A stretch of DNA of 64,000 nt from Elephas maximus indicus (taxonomy: Eukaryota > Chordata > Mammalia > Proboscidea > Elephantidae): the NCBI RefSeq assembly GCF_024166365.1, contig NC_064841.1, forward strand, positions 30,496,001 through 30,560,000. The letters run 5' to 3'. Of the stretch, positions 1 to 12,747 are shown piece by piece; the stretch's first letter is position 1, and each line of letters begins with the position of its first letter. Below the pieces are notes generated by a model. It searched no databases. It had not been told where the DNA came from and saw only the letters and a program-made list of their open reading frames with translations. A program made the position numbers and the translations under genes.

Positions 1-3000
1 CTTTGAGACACAGCAAAAGTAGTGCTCAGAGGCCAATTTAGATCAATAAATGCACACATCCAAAAAAAAAAAAAGGGCCAAAATCAAAGAACTATCCCTA
101 CAACTTGAACAAATGGAAAGAGAGCAACAAGAGAAACCCACAGGCACCAGAAGAAAACAAATAATAAAAATTAGAGCTGAACTAAAGGAAATAGAAAACA
201 GAAAAACAATTCAAAGAATTAACAAGACCAAAAGCTGGTTTTTTGAAAAACTCAACAATATTGATAAACCACTGGACAAACTGACAAAAGAAAAACAGGA
301 AAGGAAGCAAATAACCTGAATAAGAAATGAGATGGGCGATATTGCAACAGACCCAACTGAAATTAAAAGAATCATATCCGATTACTATGAAAAACTATAC
401 TGAAACAAATTTGAAAACCTAGAAGAAATGGATGAACTCTTAGAAACACACTACCTACCTAAATGAACACAAACAGAGGTAGAACAACTAAATAGACCCA
501 TAACAAAAGAAGAGATTGAAAAGGTAATCAAAAAACTCCCAACAAAAAAAGCCCTGGTCTGGACAGCTTCACCGCAGAGTTCTACCAAACTTTCAGAGAA
601 GAGTTAACACCACTACTACTAAAGGTATTTCAGAGCATAGAAAAGGATGGAATACTACCAAACTCATTCTATGAAGCCACCATATCCCTGATACCAAAAC
701 CAGGTAAAGACACCACAAGAAAAGAAAATTGTAGACCTATATCCCTCATGAATGTAGATGCGAAAATCCTCAACAAAATTCTAGCCAATAGCATTCAACA
801 ACATACCAAAAAAATAATTCACCATGACCAAGTGGGATTCATACCAGGTATGCAGGGATGCTTCAACATTAGAAAAACAATTAATATAACCCACCACATA
901 AATAAAATAAAAGACAAGAATCACATGATTTTATCAATTGATACAGAAAAGGCATTTGACAAAGTTCAACACTCATTCTTGATAAAAACTCTTAGCAAAA
1001 TAGAAATAGAAGGAAAATTTCTCAACATAATAAACGGCATTTATACAAAGCCAACAGCCAACATCACCCTAAAAGGAGAGAGCCTGAAAACATTCCCACT
1101 GAGATCGGAAACCAGACAAGGACGCCCTTTATCACCACTCTCATTCAGCATTGTGCGGGAAGTCCTAGCCAGAGCAATTAGGCTAGATAAAGAAATAAAG
1201 GGCATCCAGATTGGCAAGGAAGAAGCATCTCTATTTGCAGATGACATGATCTTATACACAGAAAACCCTAAAGAATCCTCCAAAAAACTACTGAAACTAA
1301 GAGAAGAGTTCAGCAGAGTATCGGGATACAAGATAAACATACAAAAATCACTTGGATTCCTCTACACCAACAAAAAGAACTTCGAAGCAGAAATCACCAA
1401 ATCAATGCCATTCACAGTAGCCCCAAGAAGATAAAATACTTAGGAATCAATCTTACCAGAGATGTAAAAGACTACAGTACACTTTTGCAAGAAACCAAAA
1501 GAGACTTAGTAAGTGGGAGAACATACCTTGCTCATGGATAGGAAGACTTAACATTATAAAAATGTCTATTCTTCCAAAAGCCATCTATACATTTAATGCA
1601 ATTCCAATCCAAATCCCAAGGACATTCTTTTATGAGATGGAGAAACAAATCACCAATTTCGTATGGAAGGGAAGGAGGCCCCAGATAAATAAGGCATTAC
1701 TGAAAAAGAAGAAGAAAGTGGGAGGCCCTACTTTACCTGATTTTAGAACCTATTATACCACCACAGTAGTCAAAACAACCTGGTACTGGTACAACAACAG
1801 ATACATGGACCAATGGAACAGAATTGAGAATCCAGACATAAATCCAACCACATATGAGCAGTTCATATTTGACAAAGGCCCCAAATCACTTAAATGGGGA
1901 AAAGACAGTCTTTTTAACAAATGGTGCTGGCAGAACTGGATATCCATCTGCAAAAAAATGAAACAAGACCCATACCTCACTCCATGCACAAAAACTAACT
2001 CAAAATGAATCAAAGACCTAAATATAAAATCTAAAATGATAAAGATCATGGAAGAAAAAATAGGACAATGTTAGGAGCCCTAATACATGGCATAAACAGT
2101 ACACAAAACATTATAAAGAACGTAGAAGAAAAACTAGATAGCTGGAAAAAAAAAAAAAAGATAACTGGGAGCTCCTAAAAATCAAACACTTATGCTCATC
2201 CAAACACTTCACCAAAAGAGTAAAAAGACTACCTACAGACTGGGAAAACGTTTTTAGCTAGGCATTTCTGATCAGCGCCTGATCTCTAAAATCTACATGA
2301 TACTGCAAAACCTCAACTGCAAAAAGACAAATAACCCAATTAAAAAATGGACAGAAGATATGAATAGACACTTCACTAAAGAAGACATTCAGATAGCTAA
2401 CAGATGTATGAGGAAATGTTCACAATCATTAGCCATTAGAGAAATGCAGATCAAAACTACAATGAGATTTCATCTCACTCCAGCATGGCTGGCATTAATC
2501 CAAAAAACACAAAATAATAAGTGTTGGAGAAGTTGTGGAAAGACTGGAACACTTCTACACTGCTGGTGGGAATGTCAAATAGTACAACCACTTTGGAAAT
2601 TGATTTGGTGCCTCCTTAAAAAGTTAGAAATAGAACTACCATAGGTTCCACCAATCCCACTCCTTGGAATATATCCTAGAGAAATAAGAGCCTTTACATG
2701 AACAGATATACGCACACCCATGTTTATTGCAGCACTGTTTACAATAGCAAAAACATGGAACCAACCAAGGTGCCCATCAATGGATGAATGGATAAATAAA
2801 TTATGGTATATTCACACAATAGAATACTACACATCGATAAAGAACAGTGAGGAATCTGTGAAACATTTCATAACCTGGAGGAACCTGGAAGGCATCATGC
2901 TAAGTGAAATTAGTCAGTTGCAAAAGGACAAATATTGTAGAAGACCACTATTATAAGAACTTGAGAAATAGTTTAAACTGAGAAGAAAACTTTCTTTTGT

Positions 3001-3967
3001 GGTTACAAGAGGGGGGAGGGAGGGAGGGTGGGAGAGGGGATTCACTAATTAGATAGTAGATAAGAACTACTTTAGGTGAAGGGAAAGACAGCACATAATA
3101 CAAGGGAGGTCAGCACAATTGGACTAAACCAAAAGCAAAGAAGTTTCCTGAATAAACTGAATGTTTCGAAGGCCAGTGTAGCGGGGCAGGGGTCTGGGGA
3201 CCATGGTTTCAGGGGACATCTAAGTCAATTGGTATAACAAAATCTATTAACAAAACATTCTGCATGCCACTTTGAAGAGTGGCATCTGGGATCTTAAACA
3301 CTAGCAAGCAGCCATCTTAAGATGCATCAATTGGCCTCAACCCACCTGGATCAAAGGAGAATGAAGAACACCAAGGATACAAGGCAATTACGAGCACAAA
3401 GGACAGAAAGGGCCTCGTGAACCAGCAACTATATCATCCTGAGACCAGAAGAACTAGATGGTGCCCGACTACCACCGATGACTGCCCTGACAGGGAACAC
3501 AACAGAGAACCCTTGAGGGAGCAGGAAAGCAGTGGAATGCAGACCCCACATTCTCATGAGACCAGACTTAATGGTCAGACTGAGACTGGAAGGACCCCGG
3601 TGGTCATGGCCCCCAGACCTTCTGTGGGCCCAGAACAGGAACCATTCCCGAAACCAACTCTTCAGACATGGATTGGACTGGACAATGGGTTGGAGAGGGA
3701 TGCTGGTGAGGAGTGAGCTTCTTGGATCAGGTGGACACTTGAGGTTAGGTTGGCATCTCCTGCCTGGAGGGGAGATGAGAGGGTGGAGGGGGTTAGAAGC
3801 TGGCAAAAAGGACGTGAAAAGAGAGAGTGGAGGGAGGGAGCAGACTGTCTCATTAGGGGGAGAGTAATTGGGAGTGTGTAGCAAGGTGTATATAAGTTTT
3901 TGTGTGAGAGACTGACTTGATTTGTAAACTTTCACTTAAAGCACAATAAAAATTATTAAAAAAAAAA
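1..3967 (+). mobile_element. L1 LINE, 3' part with decayed ORF2 and long 3' UTR
   Basis: The left end is outside the window. The first 2.95 kb encode broken pieces of L1 ORF2; 2957-3940 is a 3' UTR with a G-rich polypurine tract at 3011-3039, and the element ends in an AATAAA signal and an A-run at about 3943-3967. Its 3' UTR is related to the minus-strand copy at 18781-19625 (shared text such as CTAAACCAAAAGC and AGACCAGACTTAATGGTC), so both belong to one afrotherian L1 lineage. Confidence 0.92.
50..2956 (+). pseudogene. L1 ORF2 (endonuclease-RT) remnant, several frameshifts and stops
   Basis: Open pieces in different frames (50-319, 748-1434, 1562-2008, 2297-2644, 2720-2956) line up in ORF2 order. 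The 748-1434 piece is reverse transcriptase: [24 protein letters not shown] and the catalytic LFADDMILY (codons near 1230-1256). The 2297-2644 piece carries the Cys-rich C-terminal region ([17 protein letters not shown]). At least four frame breaks make it non-functional. Confidence 0.9.
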
Positions 3968-4113
3968 TTTTAACTACAGTTCAGAGTTCCTTTGAGATTT
4001 AGTTTAATTTACTGAACTCATGGAATTCTGCCAATCCTTTTTTTCCTTTTTATAGAATTCAAAAAATGTTACTAGGAATATTAAGAAATATTTTAAACAT
4101 GTATACTAATTAT

Positions 4114-4319
4114 TTGTTGTTGTTATGTGCTCTCAAGTTGATTTTCGACTCATAGCAACCCCATGTGACAGAGTAGAATTGCCCCATAGAGTTTTCTAGC
4201 TGTTGTCTTTATGGGAGCAGATCTCCAGGCCTTTTTTCTGTGGAGCTACTGAGTGGGTTCAAACTGCCAACATTTCAGATAGCTGCAGAGCACTTAAGCA
4301 TTGTGCTATCAGGGCTCCT
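4114..4319 (-). mobile_element. AfroSINE, long form
   Basis: Read on the minus strand it starts GGAGCCCTGATAGCACAATG, a tRNA-like A-box head, and ends in a GAGTCAA-type tail with AACAACAACAA. The long form has an internal block of about 45 bases (ATCTCCAGGCC region) that short copies lack. Confidence 0.85.
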
Positions 4320-5480
4320 ACTATCAGACTCTGGTTTCTCCATTCCTCTAGGAAAACAGATGGTTGTCACTAGACAATTTTCAAAAGAGAGAAGGTGCTT
4401 CTCTCCTAGAGACTTTCATCCTGAGCAATCTAAGGGTAAGCTAGCTGCCTCATCTCATCTCTGCCTCATCTCTACTCTGTTTTTCCAGGAGGGGGAAAAA
4501 CAGAGTGGAACTTAGGGCTAGTGGCTTCTTATTTTAAAAATGAATTAACTGAATTCACAAATAATATCAAGAATGTCTACTCTATATATACTTAGTGCAA
4601 GGCTTTATATTTCATATAACAAAGTGTAAAATCCTATTTCTGCCCGAGTCTAGTTGGGGTAGTCTACTTAGGGAGGTCACGCAAACCTGTGATAAGTCAA
4701 ATAACAATTCAAGATTGCATAAGAAACCAAAGCCATAGAGCAGTACAAAACAAATAGTTGTTTTCCAGAAGAGCAAGTAAGAGCTGTAGAACTTCAGAGA
4801 AAGGAGTAATTATGTACAGCTAGGGTAGGAGGAAATTAAAAAAGAAACTCTGATAGCAGTTATCTCAGAAGATAAGTGTGGTATGAAACAGAAGCAATTG
4901 TCTTTCATCTGGAAAGGACTTTATCTAGGACTAACCGAAAAAATGCTTTATCAAGGACTAAGTGAAAAAATCCTTTGTTAACTTGTAATAGAATGTAATT
5001 TCAGACAGACCTGGGGCCCTCTGGCAGCTTTACATGAGATAGGTCATTGATGCTATTTAGCTTTTTGAGGTCTGCTTTTCCTCACTGGAAAATGAGGGGG
5101 TTGATGATCTCTAAGACTCATGCCAGTCTGGCACTGTAAAATTCTGGGACCCCAGGAAACCTTAGGTTTGAAAAATTCCCTAGATGTGAGCTTCATGTAT
5201 ACAACTTCCCCAGCATCTAGCAAAATCTGTGTCACTTGGTCTTTGTTGATTGATGTTTGGAAACTACAATCAGCTTTTCATGCATTAAACATGAGACTAC
5301 TATGTCATAGTATCATGGTAAATGGAGGTAGGAAGACCAGAACCTTGTCCTTAAGCAGCAGACAAATGTCAACATTTATTTAAAAACACATGGTAAGGGC
5401 CAAGACAATTCAGTGGGGGAAATGTTTAGGTTGTTGCCACTTTTTGGCTATTACAAATAATGCTGTTCTGAACATCCCTA
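4320..5480. other. Intergenic DNA without a gene
   Basis: AT-rich unique-looking sequence. A short MIR-like match (AAAATGAGGGGGTTGATGATCTCTAAG at about 5090-5120) and a small old-L1 scrap at 5417-5489 are all I can see. Confidence 0.5.
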
Positions 5481-5489
5481 TGCAAGTTA

Positions 5490-6662
5490 ACATATGGTGC
5501 TGGGACAACTGGATAGTCTCATACAAAGGAGTGAAATTGGACGCCTACCTCAAATTATATACAAAGATTAACTCACAATGGATCAAAGAACTAAATGTAA
5601 GGGCTAACATTATAAAACATTTAGAAGAAAATAAGTAGTAAATTCTTGTGACCTTGGGTTAGGCAATGGTTTCTTAAGATATTACACAAAAAGCACAAAT
5701 AGCAAAAGAAAAAATAGATAAATCAGATTTCATCAAAATTAAAAATGCTGATACTTCAAAGGATACTACCAAAAAAGTGAAAGGACAACGCACAGAATGG
5801 GAGAAAGCATTTACAAATCATGTATCTGATAAGGAACTAGCATCTGGAATAAACAAATAACTCTTACAACCCAACAATAAAGACAACTCAATTTGTCCTC
5901 CTGGGCAAAAGATTTGAGTAGACATTCCTCCAAAAAAGATATATAAATGGTTGATGAGCACATGAAAAGATACTTATTATTAGGGAAATGCAAATCAAAA
6001 CCGCAACGGAATTACCTCTTCACATGCACTAGGTTGGCTGTAGTAAAAAGACAGACAATAACAAGTGTTGACAAGGATTTGCAGAAGTTGGAACCCTCAT
6101 ACTTTGCTGGTGAGATGTAAGATGATGCAGCTGCTCTGGAAGACAGTTTGGCAGTTCCTCAAGATGTTCAATATAGAGTTACCATATGACTCAGCAATTC
6201 TACTCCTAGGTATACACCCGAGAGAAATGACAATGTATGTCCACACAAAAGCTTGTATAGGGATGTTCAGAGCAGCATTGTCCAAAATAGCTAAAAAGTG
6301 GTAACATCCTAAACGTTCATCAACTGATGAATGGATAAACAAATGTGGTATATCTATACAATGGAATATTATTCAGTCATAGAAAGAATTAAAGTACTGA
6401 TAGATGCTACAACATGGATCAACCTTGAAAACATTATGCTAAGTGAAAGTATGTAATATCCATTAGTGGTGGTCAGGGACTGAGGGGAGGAGGGAATGGG
6501 GAGTGACTCCTTAGATGGTACAGGGTTTCTTTTTGGGTGATCAAGATGATCTAGAATTAGAAGTGGTGATGATTACACAACTTTGTCTATACACTGAAAA
6601 CCACTGAATTGTATACGTCAGGTGAATTTTCCAGTATGGTAACTAGATTTCAATTTTAAAAA
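5490..6662 (+). mobile_element. Old L1 fragment (ORF2 end and 3' UTR)
   Basis: Decayed ORF2 text (GGTGCTGGGACAACTGGATA, then the C-terminal region around 6065-6304 reading ELPYDSAILLLGIHP) is followed by a mammalian-wide L1 3' UTR ending near ATTGTATACGTCAGGTGAAT. It is more diverged than the L1 at 1-3967, hence older. Confidence 0.8.
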
Positions 6663-6679
6663 GCACATGGTAAACACTA

Positions 6680-6838
6680 CTAAACCCTTTGCCGTTGAGT
6701 CAATTCTGACTCATAGTGACCCTATAGGACAGAGTAGAACCATCCCATACGGTTTCCAAGGAGCGCCTGGTGGATTCAAACTGTCCATCTTTTGTTTAGC
6801 AGCCGCAACTCTTAACCGCTACACCATCAGGGCTTCCT
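6680..6838 (-). mobile_element. AfroSINE, short form
   Basis: The plus strand reads GCCGTTGAGTCAATTCTGAC at the tail end and ACCATCAGGGCTTCC at the head. About 159 bases, with no internal extra block. Confidence 0.88.
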
Positions 6839-6997
6839 AAGTACTTTTAAAGGAGTATAAACAGAGTATTCTGGGAGCAGCTAACTTCATCTTGGAAAGG
6901 CTGTGAAGGCCAAAGAAAGAAAACTTTGAACAAAATCTGAATAATGCCAGATGAAGAGAATGGGTGAAGAGAGTCAGCATGTGGAAGAGGCCAGGAC

Positions 6998-7170
6998 ATA
7001 TATTTTGGAGTTGGACTTCGGTTCCCATGCTAGATCTGCCACTTACTACCTGTGTGACCTTGGAAATGTTACTTAATGTCACTAACATCAGTATCTTCAT
7101 AAACAAAATGAAGAATAACACCTACATCATGAGTTTACTGTGCAAATTAGGTGGGATAATATACATAGAA
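6998..7170 (+). mobile_element. MIR SINE
   Basis: GCCACTTACTACCTGTGTGACCTTGG is the MIR core signature, followed by a recognisable AATGAAGAATAA 3' portion. Confidence 0.7.
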
Positions 7171-7477
7171 TAGTCAATAAGTAATAACCTTCTCTTTTTC
7201 CCCTGAACTTCTTCTTACTGCTATTTTAGGCAGAATTTATGGTGAGAACAAAGGCAGAGCACTGAAAAGGCCTAGCTTTGCTTGATGGCGAAAAGATCGA
7301 TGAGACTGAAGTATAAAGGCAGTTGGGAGCAGATGAAAGCTGGAAAGTGTTTTAGAGTCAGAAATGAAGGCTTTGTAACCCAAGGTAGGAGTTTTGGATT
7401 TAGTCCTAAGAGCTGCTGGAAGCAGACGAAGTTTTAGGGAGGAGAGGCATGTGAAGATACTGGTTCTTTAGATAAAA

Positions 7478-7632
7478 ACCAAAAAAACCAAATCCAGTGC
7501 CGTCGAGTCGCAACCGTAAGGGACAGAGTAGAACTGTCCCCATAGAGTTTCCAAGGAGTGCCTGGTGGATTCAAACTGCCAACCCTTTGGTTAGCAGCCA
7601 TAGCACTTAACCACTACGCCACCAGGGTTTCT
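7478..7632 (-). mobile_element. AfroSINE, short form
   Basis: GTGCCGTCGAGTCGCAACCG at the tail side and CGCCACCAGGGTTTC at the tRNA-like head; a small deletion removes part of the CGACTCATAG block. Confidence 0.88.
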
Positions 7633-8339
7633 TTGGATAAGAACAGAGGAAAGGGTGGCCCAGGCTGGACAAGAATGTATGCCCTGGAGCCGCAGGAAAG
7701 GATGTAGATTCTTAGCTTTCTTAATTGTAAACCAACGCCTGCATCTTCAGGGCATTTGATGTGACTTATTTCCTGATAATAAATTGCTAAGGATTATTTG
7801 ATGACAGATTTTATATATTTTAATTGCTTGCTTCAGTAAGTATTTTGATAAAAAACCGAGCCTCAGATGATTCTAGCAAAAGAAGATGCTTACTGAGAGG
7901 TGCAGTGGACTCTGTAGTCTGAACATCATGCAGTAAAATAGAAAGCCTTGGTTCTAATTTTGACTTTTCCACTGACTGTAGCAGGTTATGTAACTTGCTG
8001 CGTATTTATTTTCCTTTCAGAAAGTAGACGATAACAACTTGAACCTAACTAACTTCAAAATATTATGACAATAAATAAACGTTTCAAAATTCTTTGAAGT
8101 TCATTGATGGAAAGTACCCTTTAAATCCAAAATTTCACTGTATAAACAGACAGTGATTTATTATTTTTTTCCTGAATCAATTTTAATGTTCCTCCTCCAG
8201 TTTTGCCTTTGAACATGTCTCCAATTACAAGAACAATTTTTTAAAAAGCCTCAGTTCTCATCCTGAAAAATGTCCCTGGAGTATATTGCAGGAAGAGCAA
8301 ACTTTTAACACATATGCATACCATATTATAGTTATAAAA

Positions 8340-8570
8340 CATTTTAGCATACACAATCACATTTTGATTAATTTATGTCTCCCAATGAGCACATCTGGTA
8401 GAGATTAATATTATCCTTACTTTAGTGATGAAGTACCTAGTGTTCAGAGTGTTTAAAGTAATCGCCTAAGAGCACGCAGCTGGAAAAGGGCAGGACCAGG
8501 ACTTGAATTCAGATTTTCCTAACTCTAAATTTCAGGTTCTTCCTATCATCCCACTTTGAACTAGACAGAG
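8340..8570 (-). mobile_element. MIR SINE
   Basis: Reverse-orientation MIR text: GAGCACGCAGCTGGAAAAGG and ACTTGAATTCAG, degraded at both ends. Confidence 0.6.
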
Positions 8571-8578
8571 ATTCACAT

Positions 8579-8600
8579 ACGCACACACACACACACGCAC
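8579..8600. repeat. (CA)n microsatellite
   Basis: ACGCACACACACACACACGC; about 10 dinucleotide units with edge interruptions. Confidence 0.9.
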
Positions 8601-9126
8601 CCACCCCACAAGTATTCAACTACCTACACAACATCCCATACATGTTACAAATCATAGATTGCTTCTGGGCTCTTAAGTATACTATATTGAGACAAAAAAA
8701 ATTGTTGTAGATTTAATAGAATAGCATTGGTCAACAGAAAAACATCAGCTTTCTGATGTTTTAATATATTTTCATAAAACTACTTCAAATAAGTAACACA
8801 AGCATTTCCCAACATGAGTATGCTGCTATTACTACACAGATTGCTTCAGTAAAGCTATGTGTACTAAATTATCATAGCAGGACCTTTCCCGAAATCAAGG
8901 TATAGCATACTATGCGCTATGTAAGTGTGTAGTGTATTTAAAATAGCAAAGCATAGTCGTTTATATCTTTTATCTAGTAAATTTAATCAGTGAGTGAATC
9001 TTTGTAATACCTAAATGAGGTTCAAGCAAGTATAGTATTATTTCTTCACTAAAGAACTGAAACAAAAAGAAGGTAATGTTTTATCTGTCTTGCACAGGAA
9101 GTGAAAGATGAAATATACTTTTCCAG

Positions 9127-9560
9127 TATTTTATTTTCAATACTTAATTTACTGAGAGCTTACTACATGTCCAGCACTGTGCTAAGCACTGCATGTACAG
9201 TAATGAACAAACCAGATTTAGTTCCCCTCCATGTGAAATTTATAGTTTAGAGAGGGAAACAGGCAATAAAACAAATTACGAACAGTGGCACCTGCTCCAG
9301 GGGAAATAGATTTGGTGCAGTGAGAAAAGGGGTGGGGGATCTCATTTAATTGGTTGGTCAGGGAGAGCCTGTCCATGAAAGTGATATTTATGCAAAGAAC
9401 TGAAAGAAAACAAAGTATAGGGTATTTCAGGGGTGTGTGAAGAGGTCCTGAGGTAAGCATGTTTGGCATGTTTGAGGAACTGAAAGGAAGCTGTGCACAT
9501 TGACGTGGAAAGATATACTCGAGTGAAAAAAGCTGTGGAAGAGAATGCATAGTCTAACAC
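9127..9560 (-). mobile_element. L2-type ancient LINE, 3' end
   Basis: CTTACTACATGTCCAGCACTGTGCTAAGCACTG followed by CAGTAATGAACAAACC and GGAGAGCCTGTCC is the reverse-orientation L2 3' UTR. The family name comes from recall of the consensus. Confidence 0.55.
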
Positions 9561-9696
9561 CATTTTTGATTTAAAACATGAATGCATGAAAATGTATATC
9601 AGTGCATAGAAAATCTGGAAGAATATATAATACATGGTCATTTCTGGGCATGAGGACTAGAAGAATGGACTATAGTGGACTTTCATTTTCTACATA

Positions 9697-10195
9697 TACG
9701 AAGCCGTCAACTAATAGGTTCTTGTCAAGCATACTAGAAATTGCAGTCAGCTACACACAGGGTTGGAAGAACAGAAAGGTTTATTCATAGTTTGCAAACT
9801 GGGAGACAGGCAGGGTCTGTGACCTAAGGCTGCCAGCTCCCTGAAACAGGAAAGGTTTGCTCCTCTTAGTGGGAGTGATATACATATGCATGAACAGCAA
9901 GGGAGGATCTTCAGTCTTGTGATGCATCCGCAGTCCGCATAATTCTAGTGAATGGGTTTTTGGGCACGGCTCTAAAGGTACTGTGCACAGCCCTGAAAAA
10001 ATGGGAATGGCTCGCTAATGCCACCCCAGGAAGTCCATATAGAGCGTAGATTTGGGGTCAGTGCGCCTGCACTTTGGCCTCCTGCCAGGAGAAGACAAGA
10101 AACCTGGGGATTCAACCAATCATGGTGAAGTGCTGTAAACATTGTAACAAGAATGTAGCAAGAGTAGACTTCTGAAAAACAACTACTATGGGATG
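9697..10195 (-). mobile_element. Probable solo LTR of an endogenous retrovirus
   Basis: On the minus strand an AATAAA signal at 9779-9784 lies about 85 bases before the element end, and a GC-richer U3-like stretch with a CCAAT-type box precedes it. The terminal motif AGGTTCTTGTC (9716) recurs near the ends of the LTR-like sequences at 15422 and 47709. The ends are not certain and no target-site duplication was established. It contains no viral gene. Confidence 0.4.
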
Positions 10196-10199
10196 GTTA

Positions 10200-10741
10200 A
10201 TAACTCTTAATAACCCTTTCATGACTGCCTGCTTCATATGTATTTCTGCAATAGTTATTTTTTTTCACAATTCTATACTCAAAAAATGCTAAAGATAAAT
10301 ATTAAGAACAAATTCTGTGCCTTTGTATGCTTCTGTCACATAACTTTTTACCCAACTTTTCAGCCCTGTTCCTTAGCTTTGATTTTCACTGTCGTGTATT
10401 TTATTGTTTCCTGTTTTTTCTGACATTTTATATAATTATTCTATGAAAGACTTATCTATCATAAACAGCATATAGCAATTAAGATTTGATAAGAAACTGA
10501 CATGAAACTTTATTTTAATATGTTAGGAACATTACAAGCAAAAATTTCTTAGGTATTGAAGCCAAAATTTTTAAATATTTACAAGTTAAAAACGTATAGC
10601 GTTAAATAACTCTCAAAAGTAGGGACTGTCCCATAATTTTTAAAAAAGTATGACCTTTGGAGATAGAATAAGATCGGAGGGATATTTTCCTTTGCCTCAA
10701 GCATGATAATACTTGGCAAAACAACAAAAAGTAAACAATAA
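10200..10741. other. Intergenic AT-rich DNA, nothing recognised
   Basis: No ORF, RNA gene or clear repeat could be supported. Confidence 0.5.
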
Positions 10742-11780
10742 TGAAAGCTACACTTATTGAGCATTTATTATACTCTACTATTTATATGCATTAGCTCATT
10801 ATTTATCTAATTTCTTTAATTTAATTATTTAAAAAATAACTATCTCTATTTTTCAGATTAGAAAACTGAGGATTAGAAAGTTTAAGTAACTTCATTCTTT
10901 CAATGTATATTGGTTGAGCAGTTAATGTTTTAAGAACTAGGAATATAGCAATGAACAAAGTGTGGCGCTTACACACTGGAGGTTGATAGGCATAGTAAAT
11001 AAACAAACAAATACGTATGTAACATAATGTCAGGTGCATTGAAATGCTATAAAGAAAAATAAAGTGGGCTAAGGGACAGAAAGTGATAACCCAAAAAAAC
11101 CAAAACGATTGCCGTTGAGTCAGTTCCAACTCATGGCAACCCATGTGTGTAAAGTTACTCAACAGGGTTTTCAATGCCGTGATTTTCGGAAGCAGATCAC
11201 CAGGCCTGTCTTCCAAGGCACCCTGGTTGGGTTTGAACCACCAACCTTTTAGTCAGTAGTCGAGCACATAACCATTTGTGTCACTCAGGGACTCCTGGAA
11301 TATGATGAGAGGGGCATATTAGGTTATGTGGTCAGGAAGAGCACTCTGAGGAGGAGATGTTTGAGCAGAGGCCTAGATGAAGTGAGGAAGTGAGCCGTGA
11401 GATCTGTGTGAAGGGCATTCCAGGCTGAAGGAGCAGCAAGTACAAAGAAGAAAAAGTAAGGAGGCTAGTGTGGCTGGAGCCGAGTGAGCAAAAGGGAAAT
11501 CCCATAGGGCCTTGCAGGTTGTAATGAAAATCTGGGGCTTTATGCTAAGTGTCAGGGGAAGCCACTAGAGGATTTGAGCAAGACAGGGACCCAATTTTCA
11601 TTTTTAAAGACTTATTAAGGCTGCTGGGTGCAGAACAGACCTTAGAGAAGTAAGACTAGAAGTAGGGTGACCTGTTAGGAGCCCACTGCAGTGCTCCAGG
11701 GCAGAGATCCGTGGTAGCTTGGTCTATGGTGCTAACAGTGGAGATGGCAAGAAATGTCATAATTGGTGTGTATTTCATGT
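10742..11780 (-). mobile_element. MIR piece then L2-type LINE, split by an AfroSINE
   Basis: 10742-10895 is a degraded minus-strand MIR (TTATTGAGCATTTATTA ... GAAAACTGAGGATTAGAAAG). 10896-11780 reads as L2 3' UTR (GGAAGAGCACTCTGAGGAGG, GGCTAGTGTGGCTGGAGC, TGCAGTGCTCCAGG), interrupted by the SINE at 11090-11295. Confidence 0.55.
11090..11295 (-). mobile_element. AfroSINE, long form, inserted in an L2
   Basis: GATTGCCGTTGAGTCAGTTCCAACTC at the tail side, the internal AAGCAGATCACCAGGCC block, and a tRNA-like head ending CTCAGGGACTCC. L2 text continues on both sides, so the SINE is younger. Confidence 0.85.
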
Positions 11781-12530
11781 AAGTTCATGGTAGTGTGGCC
11801 AGACATGAGTTTATATTTTGAAGATGCATCCGAAGGAATCAAAAGAGGTCATATAACTAGTAAGTAGCAGAGCCAGGGTCCAAGTCTCAGTTTGTCTGAT
11901 TCTAAAGCCCCACTTATAACAACTATTCTAGGCAACGACGGATTACCCAATAAGCGAGGTACAGATGGGCTTACTTGTGCTTACTTACTAACCTGTAGTG
12001 GAGAGTTTCACCTGGGTTTTACCACGTGCTTTCCCATGGATTCCTTTCTGGGACTCTATTTCCTCAGTATGAGTCACATGAAGTCTAAAGTTCCCTTCCA
12101 CCTTTCATGATCCACTATTTAGCACCTGGGGAAATGGAGGTGACTGTGTAGGGTGCCACCCACCAATCTACAAGGAAATATAAGGCTGGTAAACTATATG
12201 TTTAACATACTGATTATTACAAGAGTAGGTGAGAGGGCAGGGCTAGAGATTGTTTTCAGTTTTGATTCTATTCCGTTTTAGTAAAAGTAAGCCTTAGCAT
12301 GTGACTTCCAAGCAAAAGAGAAAGCAAGTCTATGGATTGTGTCATTCCAGTCTATAGGATGGACTGCAATTTTATGCCTCATGCATCCAAATATTCATCT
12401 TTCCAACAAGTGTTTAAAATCTATTGAGTATTAAGCGTACTTAATAACATTTATTGAGCAAATCTGGATAATGGAAGACCCTGGCTAAAAAGTGGAAAAA
12501 AAAAAAAAGGAATTTCACATACGCTTGTCT
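11781..12530. other. Intergenic DNA with a MIR scrap
   Basis: ACTAGTAAGTAGCAGAGCCAGG at about 11857 is a minus-strand MIR core. The rest is unassigned; the open frame at 11892-12110 looks like chance. Confidence 0.5.
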
Positions 12531-12680
12531 TTTTAGGACTTTACCACAATCTTGCAATGTATTGTTGTCTCTTTTTTCTATGTTATAAAACTAAGAGTCG
12601 AAGCCAGTTGAATCATTTGCCCAAGGTGGCTCATTTGGTAAAGTCGTGAGCCCAAGATTCTATGAGAGACATCAAGGTCT
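12530..12680 (-). mobile_element. MIR SINE fragment
   Basis: AAACTAAGAGTCGAAGCCAG and TTTGCCCAAGGTGGCTC resemble the reverse-orientation MIR centre. Confidence 0.5.
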
Positions 12681-12747
12681 AGTAGGGGCCTAAGACAGTG
12701 TGCTGGATTAACTATTCTGACAGGGCCCAGTGCTGGATGATCTAGAC

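Larger units (their letters stand above)
7640..9126. other. Intergenic DNA; one MIR and a CA repeat
   Basis: Contains a minus-strand MIR at about 8340-8570 (CACGCAGCTGG, GGACCAGGACTTGAATTCAG) and a (CA)n run at 8579-8600. Nothing else stands out. Confidence 0.5.

Noticed and set aside
3429-3935. 168-codon minus-strand open frame, with overlapping plus-strand frames
   Set aside because: It lies wholly in the L1 3' UTR and no family resemblance is visible.
10238-10423. Small hydrophobic open frame
   Set aside because: Phe/Cys-rich reading of AT-rich DNA, with no promoter, splice signals or similarity.
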